Notes under the pieces: generated by a model
The model's input: only the letters and a program-made list of their open reading frames with translations
What the model was told of the DNA's origin: nothing
The model's database searches: none
Position numbers and translations under genes: made by a program
NCBI RefSeq assembly: GCF_003254705.1
Contig: NZ_QFYR01000002.1
Coordinates: 124,001 to 188,000 of the forward strand
DNA: 64,000 bases
Origin: Phenylobacterium deserti
GTDB lineage: Bacteria > Pseudomonadota > Alphaproteobacteria > Caulobacterales > Caulobacteraceae
Reading direction: 5' to 3'
Part shown: one piece after another, positions 16,390 through 24,122 of the stretch
Numbering within the stretch: the stretch's first letter is position 1
How the letters are laid out: every line of letters starts with the position of its first letter

Positions 16390-17781
16390 CTAAAGGAGCC
16401 GGCTCTGGGCCGCCTCCTTGAGGGGCAGGATCCCCGGCTCCCGCATGCGGATGGTGAAGGTGGAGCCCTTGTCCGCCTGGATGTCGAGCACGCCGTCGAG
16501 CTGCTGGACCAGCGAGCGGACGAGACGCATCCCCAGGCCTTTGCCGCTGGACGCTTCGTGCGGCATGCCGCAGCCGCTGTCGCCGACGGAGAGCACCAGG
16601 TCGCCAGCGTCGTGACGAAGGCAGACGCGGATCACGCCGACGTTCGGCGGAGGGAACGCGTGCTTGGCCGCGTTGGTGACAAGCTCGTTGACGACCACGC
16701 CCATGGCCACGGCCTTGTCGAGGGGCAAGCTGGCCGGCTCGGCCGCGACTTCCAGCCGGACGCGATCGTCGGTCATCAGCGATCCGGCCAGACGTTCGCA
16801 CAGGTCGCGCAGGTAGGTGGCGAAATCGACCTGGTCCTTGCTGCTGGAGCGGTAAAGGGCCGCGTGGACGTCGGCGATGGTCTGAATGCGGTCGATGGCG
16901 CGGTTGAGGTCTTCGCGGACCTTGGGCGTGGCCGTCAGCCGAGCCTGCATGCCGAGCATGGCGGACACCATGGCAAGGTTGTTCTTCACCCGGTGGTTCA
17001 GCTCGTCGAACAACTCCGTGTGGCGGGCTTCGGCCACCTTGCGGTCGGTGATGTCCACGATGAAGAGGGCAAGGCGATCATCGCTCACCCGGCTGAGGTG
17101 GATGTCCAGCCAGCTGGTGCGGCCCGCATTGAATTCGAAACTGACCGGCGCGCCCTTGAGCGCCGTTTCGCACGCCTGCAGCCAGGTCGGCGGCGGGTCG
17201 CGCAGGATCTCGCTCTGCCGCTTGCCGATGATGCTCTCGTCGGCGCGCAGAAGGCGTAGGAGGGCGGGGTTCGCTTCCAGCACCGTGTAGTCGAGGATCT
17301 CGCCCGACGGGGCGCGGACCGCTTTCACCAGTGCGAAGCCGTCGGACACACTTTCGAACAGCGTGCGGTAACGCAGCTCCCGCTCAGCCAAGCGCGCCAG
17401 GCCGATGCGTCGACGGCGGAGCAGGGTGTCCAGACGAGCCCCCACCATCGCCACCAGCGCGCCCGAGACTCCGTAAACGACCAAGTTGGCGGCCGGGCCG
17501 CCTCCAACCGGCCGGATTGCGGCAGGGCCCAGCAGGAACCACCATCCAAGCGCCGTGCTGATGGCCAGGGTCACCGCCGCCGGCAGCCAGCCTCCAAGGA
17601 GGGCGGCGGCGAGCAGTGCGGGATAGAAGAAGCCGAATGCACCCAGGCCCGGGAGCCGCTGACTGAAGGTGGAGTGAAGGGCCGCAGCTGCCAAAACCAG
17701 AGCGATGCCAATCAGGGACGCCCATGCGACCCGCATGGCGGAAGGACGACCCTGGACCGAACTGACGCTGGAGCCCCCCAT
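16390..17781 (-). CDS. Membrane sensor histidine kinase, HWE/HisKA_2 family
   Basis: A 463-residue kinase. Residues 20-120 hold about four membrane segments with little periplasmic exposure, similar to the DUF4118/KdpD-like membrane block. A PAS domain follows (about 135-255, RYRTLFESVSDGFALV through DITDRKVAEA). The transmitter carries the H-box FDELNHRVKNNLAMVSAML (His about 260), the N-box VNELVTNAAKHAF, and the glycine-rich GDSGCGMP. The family includes the PhyK-type kinases of the general stress response, but nothing here links it to PhyR. It converges with the hybrid kinase, 9 bp apart. Its regulator is not in the window. Confidence 0.9.
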   Translation of the reverse strand: MGGSSVSSVQGRPSAMRVAWASLIGIALVLAAAALHSTFSQRLPGLGAFGFFYPALLAAALLGGWLPAAVTLAISTALGWWFLLGPAAIRPVGGGPAANLVVYGVSGALVAMVGARLDTLLRRRRIGLARLAERELRYRTLFESVSDGFALVKAVRAPSGEILDYTVLEANPALLRLLRADESIIGKRQSEILRDPPPTWLQACETALKGAPVSFEFNAGRTSWLDIHLSRVSDDRLALFIVDITDRKVAEARHTELFDELNHRVKNNLAMVSAMLGMQARLTATPKVREDLNRAIDRIQTIADVHAALYRSSSKDQVDFATYLRDLCERLAGSLMTDDRVRLEVAAEPASLPLDKAVAMGVVVNELVTNAAKHAFPPPNVGVIRVCLRHDAGDLVLSVGDSGCGMPHEASSGKGLGMRLVRSLVQQLDGVLDIQADKGSTFTIRMREPGILPLKEAAQSRLL

Positions 17782-18124
17782 GCGCTTCCCCGATGTTCGC
17801 CTTGCAGGCGTATTAAGCGCCTAAACTCAAGCCATGGCGAATCTCGAATCACTGTGCGGAGCAAGTGACGCCGTGAGCTGACGAGATATGCATCAAATGA
17901 AAAGCGACGAGAGTGCTACCGCTCGTAGATTAGCGGGGGCAGGTCACCCCTAAATCGTGCTCGCAATTTGGGCAGTGTCTTTGAACATCGCCTGCGTTGA
18001 ACTGGGTGTGCGCGCTCCTATTGCGGCGGGCGACCGCGGCGGCTCCGCATGCGGTGAACTCTTGATTGTGGTTCGACTGGTGAACTCACTCGCGCGCGCG
18101 TTAAGGTTGTGCCTGCCGCAGCGT
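17782..18124. other. Gene-free stretch upstream of two divergent units
   Basis: No convincing gene. It holds two GAATC sites six bases apart (about 17839-17849), possible CcrM methylation targets, and must contain the promoter of the minus-strand kinase. I see no EcfG consensus on the minus strand here. Confidence 0.5.
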
Positions 18125-18149
18125 GGAACGACTCGCCCGAGAGGCGGTT
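18125..18149 (+). promoter_or_regulatory. EcfG-like promoter of the 47-residue membrane protein gene
   Basis: GGAAC (18125-18129), 16 bp, GGTT (18146-18149). One base differs from the consensus CGTT in the -10 element. It lies 26 bp before the ATG at 18176, the same geometry as the sigma-factor and DUF6491 promoters. Confidence 0.65.
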
Positions 18150-18161
18150 CTCGCCCCGTTC
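18147..18161 (+). promoter_or_regulatory. Possible LexA box overlapping the start region
   Basis: GTTC (18147-18150), 7 bp, GTTC (18158-18161) fits the LexA operator. The spacer is GC-rich, unlike the two TTT-containing boxes at 2256 and 20640, and about one such match per window is expected by chance, so this is tentative. If bound, LexA would cover the -10 and transcription start. Confidence 0.3.
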
Positions 18162-18175
18162 GAAGGAGCTAGGTG

Positions 18176-18319
18176 ATGCGTGGCCTGACCATGTTGCTGA
18201 TCGCCTTGGCGGCGATCGGAATCTCAATCGTCGTCTACCTGGCGACCGGCGGGCATTTCGTCTTCTTTTTCCTGCCTTTGCTGTTCGGTCTTCCGCTGCT
18301 GGGGCGCCGCCGAAACTGA
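18176..18319 (+). CDS. Small hydrophobic membrane protein (47 aa)
   Basis: ATG 18176 has a perfect AAGGAG seven bases upstream. The 47-residue product starts MRGLTMLLIALAAIGIS, continues through a second hydrophobic segment (FVFFFLPLLFGLPLL) and ends RRRN. Two short membrane helices with a positive cytoplasmic tail are predicted. I do not recognise a family. The strong RBS, an EcfG-like promoter and the clean reading frame make a real gene likely. A lipoprotein gene follows 86 bp later and may be co-transcribed. Confidence 0.7.
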   Translation: MRGLTMLLIALAAIGISIVVYLATGGHFVFFFLPLLFGLPLLGRRRN

Positions 18320-18405
18320 TGGCCAGAACATTCAGACCTCCGGGAACCTGGGCCGCCCGGAGGAACTTGATGGAACGCCGAAACCAAGAACGGGAGATTG
18401 AAAAC

Positions 18406-18702
18406 ATGCGTGTTGTTGCTTGCGCCGTGGCCCTTGCTGCGGCTGGACTTCTGACGGCCTGCGCCTCCAACGGCGGCGGGGACATGGCGAGCACCGGGAC
18501 GGCGTCGACCGCCTCCAACACCAGCACCGGCGGCGCCTACGCCGCGAGCTCCGACCCGAGCGCCACCAGCGATGCGTCGGCGACGGCGGGCGCGACCCAA
18601 GGCTCCAGCAGCATGAGCGGCTCCAGCAGCATGGGCACCTCCACCGGCATGACCGGCTCGACGGGCACGTCGACCGACATGCGCGCCGGCGAACGCGGCT
18701 AA
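18406..18702 (+). CDS. Small Ser/Thr/Gly-rich lipoprotein
   Basis: A 98-residue protein from ATG 18406 with GGGAGA upstream. The signal peptide ends in the lipobox LTAC at about residues 16-19. The mature chain is almost wholly low-complexity Ser, Thr, Gly and Ala with repeated SSSM and TGST units, so it is probably a disordered envelope protein. The function is unknown. It lies between the small stress-promoter membrane protein and the L,D-transpeptidase, 13 bp before the latter, so all three may form one unit. Confidence 0.75.
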   Translation: MRVVACAVALAAAGLLTACASNGGGDMASTGTASTASNTSTGGAYAASSDPSATSDASATAGATQGSSSMSGSSSMGTSTGMTGSTGTSTDMRAGERG

Positions 18703-18715
18703 GCCCGAGGCGAGC

Positions 18716-20383
18716 ATGGGGGCGGGCGTAAACGCCAAGAGGCCAAGCGCGCGCCTCTCGGTTCTGCTGGCAGGCGCGGCGGCGGTGCATCTGGCATGCG
18801 TCGCCGCGCCGGCTTTCGCACAATCACCCTCCGGCTGGACCGATCCGCCGGTGGGATCGGCCGCGCCTATGGCGCAGCCGGATGCGGCCGTTCGTGCGGC
18901 CCTGCGGGAGAGCTATCTCGCGGGCCATGGCTCGCACGAGACGGCGAGCTTCTATCGCGATCGCGGCTATGCGCCGCTTTGGACTGCAGGCGGCGCCGTG
19001 CGTCCAGAGGCGCGTCGGTTGGCGGAAGTGTTGACGCAGGATGGCGCAGACCGTGAGCACGAGCTGCTCAGCGCCCTGGAGGCTGCCGAGGGCAGCGACG
19101 CCGTGGCTCTGGCCCGCGCAGAGATCGCGCTCTCGGACGCGTTGGCGGCGCGACGTGCGCCGGCTGGCGAAGCCGATGGCGGTCTCGCGTTCATCGACAC
19201 TGAGATCGCGCCCGTGTGGCTCGGCGGCGCCAAGGCTTTGGAAGCCGCGGCGAAGGCGTCGTCGTTGGCGACGTTCGTGGACGAGGCCAGCCGGCGCAAT
19301 CCCCTGCAGGAGGCGCTGTCCAAAGGGCTGGAACGATATCGCGCCAGCTGGGGCAGCCTGCCGGAGGTGAAGGTCGCGGCCGGGCCGGTGCTGGCCGCTG
19401 GCGCAACCGGCGTACGCGTCAAGCAGCTGCGCCGCCGCCTGGGTCTGCCGGAGGCGGGGGCGTACGACACTGACCTCGAGGCGGCGGTTTCGAACTTCCA
19501 GGCCGCGCATGGGCTCGCGGTGAGCGGACGGGCGGACGCTGCCACGCTGGCGGCGCTGAACGCCGGTCCCTGGCGCTACGAACAGATGATCCTGGCGAGC
19601 CTGGAGCGGGCGAAGGCCCTGCCGCCGTCGCTGGGTGAGCGCTACATCCTGGTGAACGCCCCGGCCGGAGAGCTGAAGCTCTACGACGGCGGGCAGATGG
19701 TGAAGCGAATGAAGGTGGTGGTGGGCAAGCCCACCCTGCCGACCCCGATGATGGCGGGCGTGCTGCGCTACGCCGTCTTCAACCCCTATTGGAACGTGCC
19801 CGAGGACCTGGTGCAGACGACCATCGCGCATCGGGTGCTGACGCAAGGGCTGGGCTACCTCGACGCGGACGGCATGGAGGTGTTCGAAAGCTACGAGCCC
19901 GACGCGCGCAAGCTCGATCCTGCGGCCGTCGACTGGCGCGGCGTCGCCGCCGGAACGGTGAGCGTGCGGGTGCGCCAGAAGCCCGGGCCGAAGAACATGA
20001 TGGGGCAGGTGAAGCTGGCCTTCCCGAACCCGCTGGGCATCTACCTGCACGACACGCCGATGAAGGAGCTGTTCGGGCTCGACCAGCGCACGGCGAGTTC
20101 CGGGTGCGTGCGGCTGGAGGACGCCATGGCGCTGACCGAGCTGCTGATGGACGGCGAAGCCGAGGCGTTGAAGGCTGCGGCCGCCAATCCCGAGACGCCC
20201 GCGCCCCTGCCTAAGGCTGTGCCGGTCTACATCACCTACCTGACGGCCGAGCCGACGGAGGACGGGTTCATCTTCCGGCCGGACGTTTATGGGCGAGACA
20301 AGGCGTGGTCCGCGCAGCTGGCCCGGCGGCACGCCGCAGAGCAAGCCCAAGCTCAGGCCGGGGTGACGGAGAACGCAGGCTAG
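18716..20383 (+). CDS. L,D-transpeptidase (YkuD) with peptidoglycan-binding domain
   Basis: A 555-residue exported protein with a signal peptide ending AAPAFAQ. An N-terminal scaffold domain of the YcbB/LdtD type (about 60-210) is followed by a PG_binding_1 domain (about 225-285, VRVKQLRRRLGL, VSNFQAAHGL). The YkuD catalytic domain runs from about 310 to 490 with GIYLHDTP and the active-site Cys in SSGCVRLEDA (about 464). It should form 3-3 crosslinks between peptidoglycan stems in the periplasm, a reaction often used in stress or to bypass beta-lactams. It may share transcription with the two small upstream genes, one of which has a stress promoter. Confidence 0.92.
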   Translation: MGAGVNAKRPSARLSVLLAGAAAVHLACVAAPAFAQSPSGWTDPPVGSAAPMAQPDAAVRAALRESYLAGHGSHETASFYRDRGYAPLWTAGGAVRPEARRLAEVLTQDGADREHELLSALEAAEGSDAVALARAEIALSDALAARRAPAGEADGGLAFIDTEIAPVWLGGAKALEAAAKASSLATFVDEASRRNPLQEALSKGLERYRASWGSLPEVKVAAGPVLAAGATGVRVKQLRRRLGLPEAGAYDTDLEAAVSNFQAAHGLAVSGRADAATLAALNAGPWRYEQMILASLERAKALPPSLGERYILVNAPAGELKLYDGGQMVKRMKVVVGKPTLPTPMMAGVLRYAVFNPYWNVPEDLVQTTIAHRVLTQGLGYLDADGMEVFESYEPDARKLDPAAVDWRGVAAGTVSVRVRQKPGPKNMMGQVKLAFPNPLGIYLHDTPMKELFGLDQRTASSGCVRLEDAMALTELLMDGEAEALKAAAANPETPAPLPKAVPVYITYLTAEPTEDGFIFRPDVYGRDKAWSAQLARRHAAEQAQAQAGVTENAG

Positions 20384-20392
20384 ATCCGCGCC

Positions 20393-20572
20393 TCAGGCTT
20401 TCAGCGTGAAGAGGTGTTCGCCCGCCCGGCGCACCTCGATGGCCGCAAGTTCTCCGTCTTCGAGCCGCAGGCGCGCCTTGCGCAACGCCTCCGCCGGCGT
20501 CGCGCAGGTGACCGGTTCGAACCGGCGCTCGCCCTGGGGGGTCTCGAGGAAGAGTTCATAGGTCTGGAGCAT
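20393..20572 (-). CDS. Small hypothetical protein (59 aa)
   Basis: ATG 20572 to the stop at 20393. The sequence begins MLQTYELFLETPQGERRFEP, continues with ATPAEALRKARLRLEDGE, and ends HLFTLKA. This looks like a compact alpha/beta fold with balanced composition rather than a shadow. It is conserved in style with small unnamed proteins of Caulobacterales, but I cannot name a family. It converges with the transpeptidase, 9 bp apart. Confidence 0.65.
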   Translation of the reverse strand: MLQTYELFLETPQGERRFEPVTCATPAEALRKARLRLEDGELAAIEVRRAGEHLFTLKA

Positions 20573-20639
20573 GGAGGGGCGTGGGTAGCCCCGCCGGCGA
20601 CGGGAAGCCTTGATCCAGATCAAGAGGGCTGCCGCATGT

Positions 20640-20683
20640 GTTCTCTGTTTGTTCTTGACGACCGCGCGCGTTTGTCGTAGGTT
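20640..20683 (+). promoter_or_regulatory. LexA (SOS) box and sigma-70 promoter
   Basis: GTTC (20640-20643), TCTGTTT, GTTC (20651-20654), immediately followed by -35 TTGACG (20655-20660), 17 bp and -10 TAGGTT (20678-20683). This is a typical LexA-repressed promoter in Alphaproteobacteria. It drives the small lipoprotein at 20777. The 67 bp from 20639 to 20705 are 75% identical, without gaps, to 2255-2321. Confidence 0.78.
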
Positions 20684-20776
20684 ATTCGTACGGTTGATGA
20701 GTGCGCCCGCAGCGCCGCGAAGCGGCGGCAGTGGCGCAGAACGGCCCAGGCGGGCTGAGCTCCCAAGGACAACATC

Positions 20777-21037
20777 ATGAACATGCGGGTTTTTCCGACC
20801 GCGGCGATGGCCGCGGCGACCAGCGCTTTGCTGTGCGCCTGCCAGACGGCGGGCGATCCCGGCGCGGTGTTGAGGCAGTTGGGCGAGACCTATGCGCACT
20901 GCGAGCGGCACATCACCTACACGGCCGCGGTGGGGGTGCTCGTCCCCGGCGCCTCCATCAGCGGCAGCGTGGACTGCCCGCCGCAGCCGGCGGGCGTGGC
21001 GGTGCAGGAGGATCTCTCCGACGTGACCTTCCCATGA
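20777..21037 (+). CDS. Small lipoprotein under a LexA-type promoter
   Basis: An 86-residue protein starting MNMRVFPTAAMAAATSALLCAC, with a lipobox-like LCAC and then about 65 mature residues. Cys residues at about 47 and 67 could pair. Its stop overlaps the start of the DUF1353-like gene (ATGA). I do not recognise a family; small lysis-type lipoproteins of phages have a similar layout, and the next gene is phage-associated. The LexA box upstream predicts induction by DNA damage. Confidence 0.65.
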   Translation: MNMRVFPTAAMAAATSALLCACQTAGDPGAVLRQLGETYAHCERHITYTAAVGVLVPGASISGSVDCPPQPAGVAVQEDLSDVTFP

Positions 21038-21342
21038 GCCGGTTCACCGCGCACCTGGGCCTGCGGCTCGCCGAGCGGGCGGACGGGGCGCCGGAGCTGA
21101 CGGCGGACGGGCGCTGTTGCTGGCTGGTGGCCGCGCCGCTGACTTACGAGGTGGGCGAGGTGGGCTCCGGCGAGACCATCACCGTGCCGGCCGGCGCGAC
21201 CACGGACCTTGCGTCCATTCCGCGCCTCGCCTGGTCAATCGGCTATCCGCCGGATGGGCCATGGCTCAAAGCCGCGGTGGTGGATCCACATATCCTTCGA
21301 CCCGCGGATGCGGCGCCAGGTGCTGACGCGAAGGCCGGGCGG
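21034..21342 (+). pseudogene. Truncated DUF1353-family gene
   Basis: From ATG 21034 the first 80-85 residues fit DUF1353, a family common in phages and prophages: VPAGATTDLASIPRLAW, then PPDGPWLKAAVV. Family members continue with an invariant HD(Y/H)LY segment and a C-terminal helix. Here the frame goes straight into low-quality Arg/Gly-rich sequence (DPHILRPADAAPG), which is the antisense of the DUF2239 gene. The frame stays open to 21720, so translation may run on, but the domain is cut at about 21290. It forms an operon with the small lipoprotein and is probably a prophage relic. Confidence 0.6.
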
Positions 21343-21918
21343 CTACGCGCTGGGACTTCCGTCCGAAGACAGGCCGGAGGACGTCCAGCGAGAGAGGTAG
21401 GTGCGCACGTCCCCTGGCCAGCTCGCGACGGCGGCCTGGAACGAGGGCAGATCGGACGCGAACAGCGCCCGGGTGGCGTCTTCGAAGCCTGCCAGATCGC
21501 CGGCCAAGGCCGACATGACGCGATAAGCAGCGTCTCGCGCCTGGTGGGAACGGTCGACCTCCGCCGATCGAAGGCGGGCCTGATCAACAAGGCGGCGAAG
21601 CGTGGCGGAAGCGCCCCCTGGTTGCGTCGACAGCCAGTCCCAATGGCGCGGCAAAAGCGTCACTTCTCTCGCAACAACCCCCAGCTTCGGTCGCCCGCGG
21701 CCACGCGGCGCCTTGGCTGATTCGACTGGGGGCACGGCGAGCGTGGGACCCCGCAGGTCCAAGTCGATCGGGCGGCCGGTGCGATCATCGAAGACCAGGA
21801 CGTGGGACGCGCCGGAGGCCAGGGCCTCGGCGGCTGCGCACGCGGCGACTCGCGCCGAGCCTTGGGCCAGGCGGCGATGCTGAACAAACACCGTGAAGCT
21901 ATCGGAAGTATCGCTCAT
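21343..21918 (-). CDS. DUF2239 family protein
   Basis: A 191-residue protein. It begins FTVFVQHRRLAQGSARVAA and has the core VLVFDDRTGRPIDLDLRG. The family hallmark RPKLGVVAREVTLLPRHWDW-L (about 100-122) is followed by QPGGASATLRRLVDQARR-like sequence. A helical C-terminal half follows. DUF2239 has no settled function; the RGRPKLGVV segment is suggestive of nucleic-acid contact, which is an inference. The gene is monocistronic, close to tRNA-Thr on the same strand. Confidence 0.85.
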   Translation of the reverse strand: MSDTSDSFTVFVQHRRLAQGSARVAACAAAEALASGASHVLVFDDRTGRPIDLDLRGPTLAVPPVESAKAPRGRGRPKLGVVAREVTLLPRHWDWLSTQPGGASATLRRLVDQARLRSAEVDRSHQARDAAYRVMSALAGDLAGFEDATRALFASDLPSFQAAVASWPGDVRTYLSRWTSSGLSSDGSPSA

Positions 21919-21998
21919 TGCGTCCGGGTATAAACCGGCGGGAGCTCAAAGCGAGAGCGCAGACGCCGAAGCGTCCGCGCTCATCGCAAAGGAAGAAG

Positions 21999-22073
<75 letters not shown>

Positions 22074-22176
22074 GAAAGGCGAGGCGGGCGCTATAGCCAA
22101 CGATGCGCGCCGGGCCAAGCGCAAAATCGAAGATGTCGAACTTGACCCTGTGGACGAGCCGTCGCACCGGTCGGGA

Positions 22177-22314
22177 ATGGCCGATAACGACACGTCCAAA
22201 CCGCCAACCGATCGAGAAGCCAAGCTGGCCCAGGCGCTGCGAGCGAACCTGCGCCGTCGCAAGGCGGCAGACAGGCCCGAGACGACCAAACGTTCAGACG
22301 ACAAACAGGACTGA
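22177..22314 (+). CDS. Small basic protein upstream of murA (45 aa)
   Basis: ATG 22177 to TGA 22314. The product reads MADNDTSKPPTDREAKLAQA and continues LRANLRRRKAADRPETTKR with an acidic end. The KLA-ALRxNLRRRK pattern recurs in short proteins just upstream of murA in Caulobacterales, as I recall, so it is likely real despite a weak RBS. It is probably a highly charged helical protein. Function unknown. murA starts 86 bp downstream. Confidence 0.6.
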   Translation: MADNDTSKPPTDREAKLAQALRANLRRRKAADRPETTKRSDDKQD

Positions 22315-22400
22315 GGCGGCCTTTGCGCTGCCGCCCCTGGATCGCTAGATAGCTGCCAAGCATCTCCCCGCGCGTCGCGCGGCGCATCGAAGGATTTGGA

Positions 22401-23693
22401 TTGGACCGCATCGCCATCACCGGCGGCGCGCGGCTGGAGGGAGAAATCCCGATCAGCGGCGCCAAGAACTCGGCCATCAAGCTCATGGCCGCCAGCCTGC
22501 TGACCGACGAGCCGCTACGGCTCACCAACATGCCGCGTCTGGCGGACACTCGCTTCTTGGGCAAGCTGCTGCAGCGCCTGGGAACCGAGGTGGTCGAAGG
22601 CGACGGGGCCGCCGGTCCTGAGACTCTTCTGACGACGCGAGAGATCGTCAGCGGCTTCGCGCCCTATGACCTCGTTCGGCAAATGCGGGCTTCATTCAAC
22701 GTACTTGGCCCGCTGCTGGCGCGCACCGGTCAGGCCAAGGTTTCGCTGCCTGGCGGCTGCACCATCGGAGCCCGTCCGGTGGATCTGCACCTCAAGGCGC
22801 TGGAAGCGCTCGGCGCGCGCATCGATCTGCACGAGGGCTATGTCTACGCCCAGGCGCCGCGCGGCCTGAGCGGCGGCGAGATCGAGTTCCCGTTCGTTTC
22901 CGTCGGCGCCACGGAGCACGCGCTGCTCGCCTGTGTCCTGGCGAGCGGCGAGACGGTTCTGAAGAACTCCGCCTGCGAGCCTGAGATCGTCGATCTCGCC
23001 GATTGCCTCAACAAGATGGGCGCGAAGATCACCGGCGCTGGCACGCCGACGATCCGCGTGCAGGGCGTCAGCCGCCTGTCGGGCGCGACTCACGCTGTGC
23101 TGCCGGATCGGATCGAGACTGGCACCTATGCGCTGGCCGCGGCCATGGCTGGCGGCGAGGTGCGGCTGACCAACACTCGCAGCGACTTCATCCAGGCGCT
23201 GCTCGACAAAATGGTCGAGGCGGGAGTTGAAGTCACGCCGCACAACGACGGCATGACGGTGAAGCGCAATGGCGCTCGCCTGAAAGCCGTCGAGGTGGAG
23301 ACCGATCCCTATCCCGGGTTCGCGACAGACCTGCAGGCCCAGTTCATGGCGTTGATGACGCTGGCCGAAGGCGAGAGCGTCATTCGCGAGACCATCTTCG
23401 AGAACCGCTTCATGCATGCGCCGGAGCTGATCCGTCTCGGCGCCGACATCGTCGTGCAAGGCGGCGAAGCGCGGGTGCGTGGCGTCGGCTCTCTGGAGGG
23501 CGCGCAGGTAATGGCTACGGACCTTCGCGCATCGGTCAGTCTGGTGATCGCGGGCCTAGCCGCGCGAGGTGAGACGGTGGTGAACCGCGTCTACCACCTG
23601 GATCGTGGTTTCGAGCGCCTGGAAGAGAAGCTGGGCGCCTGTGGCGCACACGTTCGCCGGATCAAAGGCGACAACCACGGCGCGGAGGACTGA
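22401..23693 (+). CDS. murA: UDP-N-acetylglucosamine 1-carboxyvinyltransferase MurA
   Basis: 430 residues, full length, from TTG 22401 with AAGGA upstream. It transfers enolpyruvate from PEP to UDP-GlcNAc, the first committed step of peptidoglycan synthesis, in the cytoplasm. Seen: [15 protein letters not shown] at the N-terminus with the catalytic Lys, the PEP-binding Cys in [15 protein letters not shown] (about residue 120, the fosfomycin target), and [15 protein letters not shown]. It opens an operon with the DUF2948 gene (1 bp apart) and hisD. Confidence 0.97.
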   Translation: MDRIAITGGARLEGEIPISGAKNSAIKLMAASLLTDEPLRLTNMPRLADTRFLGKLLQRLGTEVVEGDGAAGPETLLTTREIVSGFAPYDLVRQMRASFNVLGPLLARTGQAKVSLPGGCTIGARPVDLHLKALEALGARIDLHEGYVYAQAPRGLSGGEIEFPFVSVGATEHALLACVLASGETVLKNSACEPEIVDLADCLNKMGAKITGAGTPTIRVQGVSRLSGATHAVLPDRIETGTYALAAAMAGGEVRLTNTRSDFIQALLDKMVEAGVEVTPHNDGMTVKRNGARLKAVEVETDPYPGFATDLQAQFMALMTLAEGESVIRETIFENRFMHAPELIRLGADIVVQGGEARVRGVGSLEGAQVMATDLRASVSLVIAGLAARGETVVNRVYHLDRGFERLEEKLGACGAHVRRIKGDNHGAED

Positions 23694-23694
23694 G

Positions 23695-24120
23695 ATGGCA
23701 AAGGCCGCGCCCTTGCGCCTGCTCGCCGAGGATGGCGACGACCTCGCAGTAATCTCCGCCGCGATGCAGGATGCCGTGCTCAAGGTGGGTGACATTGCGT
23801 TCGAGCCGAAGGCGCGGCGGCTGACCCTGGCGTTCAACCGCTTCCGCTGGGAAGCAGGTGGCGGCGAGCGCATCCGTTCGGGCCTCCAACTCGGCGGCGT
23901 TCTGAAGGTCGAGGCGCGGAAGATCCGCCGAGACGCTAAAGACGCGGTTCTGGAGATCCTGGCCGTCACCTTCGAGCCGGCGGAAGCGCCGGGGGGTGTC
24001 GTGACCATCAGCTGCGCGGGCGGTGGGGACATCCGCGCCAGCGTGGAGTGCGTCGAGGCGATCCTGGCCGACGTGTCGCAACCCTGGTCGACACCGCGAA
24101 CTCCCGCCCACGAAGTTTGA
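23695..24120 (+). CDS. DUF2948 family protein
   Basis: 141 residues from ATG 23695 with GGAGG just upstream. The sequence (PLRLLAEDGDDLAVISAAMQ, then IAFEPKARRLTLAFNRFRWE) is the DUF2948 signature. The family is confined to Alphaproteobacteria and almost always sits between murA and hisD, as here. No activity is known. Genes abut (1 bp after murA, 2 bp before hisD), so it is co-translated. Confidence 0.92.
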   Translation: MAKAAPLRLLAEDGDDLAVISAAMQDAVLKVGDIAFEPKARRLTLAFNRFRWEAGGGERIRSGLQLGGVLKVEARKIRRDAKDAVLEILAVTFEPAEAPGGVVTISCAGGGDIRASVECVEAILADVSQPWSTPRTPAHEV

Positions 24121-24122
24121 TT

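Noticed and set aside
20701..21720. Full 339-codon frame across 20701-21720 as one gene
   Set aside because: The frame starts in the LexA promoter leader with no RBS. Only the part from 21034 to about 21290 is protein-like (DUF1353); the end is the antisense of DUF2239.
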